NCBI GenBank assembly: GCA_963811805.1
Contig: CAWESU010000001.1
Location: forward strand, 3,038,001 to 3,102,000
Direction of reading: 5' to 3'
Length of the DNA stretch: 64,000 nucleotides
DNA from: DAHUXN01 sp963811805
Lineage (GTDB): Bacteria > Acidobacteriota > Terriglobia > Acidiferrales > UBA7541
A program made the translations under genes and the position numbers. Shown here piece by piece: positions 61,722 to 64,000 of the stretch (the stretch's first letter is position 1; the number at the start of each line of letters is the position of its first letter). Under the pieces are notes generated by a model, which was not told where the DNA came from, made no database searches, and saw only the letters and a list, made by a program, of their open reading frames with translations.

Positions 61722-62735
61722 ATGAAGAAGACAACGGCTGAGGAGCTCGCGAAGTTCCTAAGCGCGAGGATCGACGGGGACGGGAGAGTGTTGGTCTCAG
61801 GCATCGCGGCTCCGGAAGACGCGTGCAGGGAAGATTTGATTTATATGGACGCGACGAAGCACAGAGAGCGCGCGGAGGCGTCGAGGGCGCAATGCGTAAT
61901 AGTGGCGCAAGGAATGGTGCTGAAAAACAAGACGACGCTGACGGTGACGCAGCCGAAGTTTGCGTTTGCAAAGGCCGCGGCGCGATTGCGTGAAGCGGCG
62001 CCGATCGCGACGGGGCGTCACGCGACGGCGCTGATTGATGGTTCAGCGAGGCTGGCAAGCGGCGTGTCGGTTGGCCCTTATGCGGTGATCGAAGCGGACG
62101 CGGCGATTGGCGCGAATACAGAGATCGGCGCTTTCTGTTTTATCGGGCGCGGGGCGAAAATTGGGGAATCTTGCCGGCTGTTTCCGCATGTGAATCTTTA
62201 CGCGGAAGCGAAATTGGGGAATCGTGTCGTGGTGCATTCCGGCGCGGTGATCGGCGGGGATGGATTTGGATACGTATATGGCGAAGGCGAGTACGTCAAG
62301 TTTCCGCAAGTGGGAACCGTAGAAATTGGAGACGATGTGGAGATTGGAAGCAATGCGACGATTGCGCGCGGCTCGCTCGGCAAGACGCGCATCGAGCGCG
62401 GCGTAAAGGTCGACAATATGGTGCATGTCGCGCATAACGTTCACATCGGCGAGCATACGATCATTGCGGCACAGACGGGAATTTCTGGCAGCAGCGAGAT
62501 TGGGGATCACGTCGTCATCGGAGGGCAGGTGGGCATAGCGGACCACTGCACCATAGAAAGCGGGAGTATTGTCGGAGCACAAGCGGGAATCCCTACGGGC
62601 AAGAAAATTCGCGCGGGAGAGACCGTGTGGGGGACTCCGGCGCGGCCCCTGGCGAGATTCAAGAAGCAGTACGCGTGGTTCGAGCGGTTGCCAGAACTGG
62701 CAGAACGTCTACGGAAAATGGAAGAAAAGACATAG
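61722..62735 (+). CDS. lpxD: UDP-3-O-acylglucosamine N-acyltransferase
   Basis: 337 residues from an ATG with GGGAGAGTGAG ahead of it. The N-terminal uridine-binding domain (ISGIAAPEDACREDLIYMD-like block) is followed by hexapeptide repeats from about residue 100 (VSVGPYAVIEADAAIGANTEIG onward). VDNMVHVAHNVHIGEH holds the catalytic histidine region. It adds the N-linked 3-hydroxyacyl chain in lipid A biosynthesis. Linked to the acyltransferase upstream. Confidence 0.95.
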   Translation: MKKTTAEELAKFLSARIDGDGRVLVSGIAAPEDACREDLIYMDATKHRERAEASRAQCVIVAQGMVLKNKTTLTVTQPKFAFAKAAARLREAAPIATGRHATALIDGSARLASGVSVGPYAVIEADAAIGANTEIGAFCFIGRGAKIGESCRLFPHVNLYAEAKLGNRVVVHSGAVIGGDGFGYVYGEGEYVKFPQVGTVEIGDDVEIGSNATIARGSLGKTRIERGVKVDNMVHVAHNVHIGEHTIIAAQTGISGSSEIGDHVVIGGQVGIADHCTIESGSIVGAQAGIPTGKKIRAGETVWGTPARPLARFKKQYAWFERLPELAERLRKMEEKT

Positions 62736-63027
62736 AAAGTCCTCGGGGGTGATTTCGGCATCAAACCTAGGCGAGGGTTGAACCCGCGGGGGCGTGCGTT
62801 TATGCCGACGACCGAAGGCTTAAGCGCAGTTATTCTCAGGGCTTACGAGTAGGACTTGCTAGCACTTTTTGTGTTGACCAAAAGACGTAAGACTCTGATA
62901 ATTAGTATTTTAGGGTGCAGTTTTGGGGCTCGAACCGGTTCTTGGGGTTCCGTGTTGTCGTGCAGGTGTGACTTGTCTGTTTGAACGAACGGGCGAGAAT
63001 TTACAAATCCAAACTAGAGGGTCAGAG

Positions 63028-64000
63028 TGACGCCAGAGAGTGCGGAAATGCAGGAAATCCGAACATCGACGGGGGCGGCCACGCAGAGGGCTCGCGTGCC
63101 GACCGGCAGAGTCGATTCCCATTTGGATGCGGTGGTGCAGCGAGCGGTCCAGCATTTGCTTTCGTTGCAAGCCTCCGATGGCTATTGGTGGGGTGAACTC
63201 GAAGCAGATACGACGCTGGAGTCTGACTGCATTTTATTGCATCACATCCTGCAAGATGGGCAGAACCCGCGGGTACGGAAGTTCGCCAACTATATACGGA
63301 AAAAGCAACAGGCGGATGGCGGTTGGAACATTTATCCCGGCGGCCCGGCGGAGTTGAACACCTGCGTTAAAGCTTATTACGCACTGAAGCTTGCCGGCGA
63401 TTCACCGGGCGCCGCGCACATGCAGCGCGCGCGAAAAAGAATCCACGAACTGGGCGGGTTGGAGCGCACGAATTCGTACGTGCGGTTTTACCTGGCAATG
63501 ATTGGCGCGATTGGCTGGGACATGGCGCCGGCGATTCCGCCGGAGTTGATGCTGGTTCCTCGTTGGCTGCCGGTCAATTTGTACGAGATGTCTTCGTGGA
63601 CGCGCGCCATCATCATTCCTCTGTCGATCGTTTATGCGGTGAAGCCCGATTGGCGAAGCAAGCAATGCGAGAGCGTGGATGAGTTGTTCGCAAACCGCGC
63701 GAACGCCAAGGCCGCGTTTGCGTGGAGCCGCAAGATCGTATCCTGGAGGAACGTTTTCCTGGCCATCGATCGGGCGCTCAAACTGCATGAGCGCTTGCCG
63801 TGGAAACCGTTGCGGAAACGCGCTATGGCAAAAGCGAAGCAGTGGCTCTTCGAACATGTCGAACGGAGTGAAGGGCTTGCGACGATTATTCCGGCGATGG
63901 CGAATTCAATTTACGCCATGCTCGCGGCTGGAGCCGTGCCCGGGGATCCACTGGTTCGGCGAGAATTGGGCTGGATTAACGCTTATGAGGTTGAAGAAGA
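63028..64000 (+). CDS. shc: Squalene-hopene cyclase, N-terminal part (cut by window end)
   Basis: Open from a GTG at 63028 to the last base, 324 codons with no stop. HLLSLQASDGYWWGELEADTTLESD is the start of the cyclase fold, KKQQADGGWNIYPGG is a QW motif, and YLAMIGAIGWDMAPAIPPELMLVPRWLPVNLYEMSSW is a strongly conserved block of hopene cyclases. The catalytic DxDD lies beyond the window. It would cyclise squalene to hopene for hopanoid membrane lipids. An ATG at 63049 is a second possible start. Confidence 0.92.

Noticed and set aside
60583..62058. Long minus-strand frame opposite the acyltransferase and lpxD genes
   Set aside because: It is Ser/Pro/Arg-rich shadow coding in GC-rich DNA; the plus-strand genes have clear families.

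Overview
The window reads as chromosomal DNA of a Gram-negative member of the phylum Acidobacteriota (inference from gene content, no database search). Pointers are a PadR regulator coupled to a giant MacB/FtsX-type permease, carboxypeptidase-regulatory-domain outer-membrane barrels, lipid A genes next to a squalene-hopene cyclase, a split methylmalonyl-CoA mutase, and GC-rich intergenic palindromes ending in CTAC.

Layout. 1-10 kb: outer-membrane barrel, tandem GlcG/HbpS-domain lipoprotein, SthA transhydrogenase, GH63-like glycosidase and S10 carboxypeptidase. 10-12.8 kb: a small accessory patch with a frameshifted HEPN-like/zinc-ribbon gene, a TauD-like dioxygenase, a partial duplication of the neighbouring multicopper oxidase 3' end and a hairpin array. 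12.8-19.2 kb: Tat-exported multicopper oxidase with an outer-membrane partner, a TPR protein and a three-gene ABC transporter operon.

19.3-34.6 kb: a 15.3 kb integrated element, visibly less GC-rich than its flanks. It splits a host tRNA-Leu(CAA) gene in the anticodon loop: the 5' half lies at 19289-19330, the 3' half at 34586-34639, and the shared 10-bp core is CTCAAAATCC. It carries an intact tRNA-Leu(CAA) of different sequence at 33370-33456, abutting the integrase gene. The element encodes a tyrosine integrase, two paralogous DNA-binding-type regulators, a RepA-like helicase followed by a GGTACC-rich origin candidate, a large terminase, an HNH endonuclease, a proteasome-like Ntn hydrolase and about 15 small proteins. 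I see no portal, capsid, tail or lysis gene. This looks like a phage satellite-type element, or a reduced prophage, that replaces the tRNA it destroys. It is the most interesting item in the window.

34.7-46.7 kb: PilZ and GGDEF signalling proteins, PadR plus permease, an XRE regulator, thioesterase with a geranylgeranyl-reductase-like flavoprotein, DUF169, alpha/beta hydrolase, D-aminoacylase-like amidohydrolase and creatininase-like protein. 46.75-48.12 kb: an IS110-family insertion sequence of the IS1111 type, with 15-bp subterminal inverted repeats and a 3' non-coding segment that may encode a bridge RNA. 48.2-64 kb: housekeeping and envelope genes (methylmalonyl-CoA mutase, TolC-like protein, pyrE, acireductone dioxygenase, truA, flippase-like protein, nrdR, acetyltransferase, ArnT-like glycosyltransferase, LpxL-like acyltransferase, lpxD, and the start of a squalene-hopene cyclase cut by the window edge).
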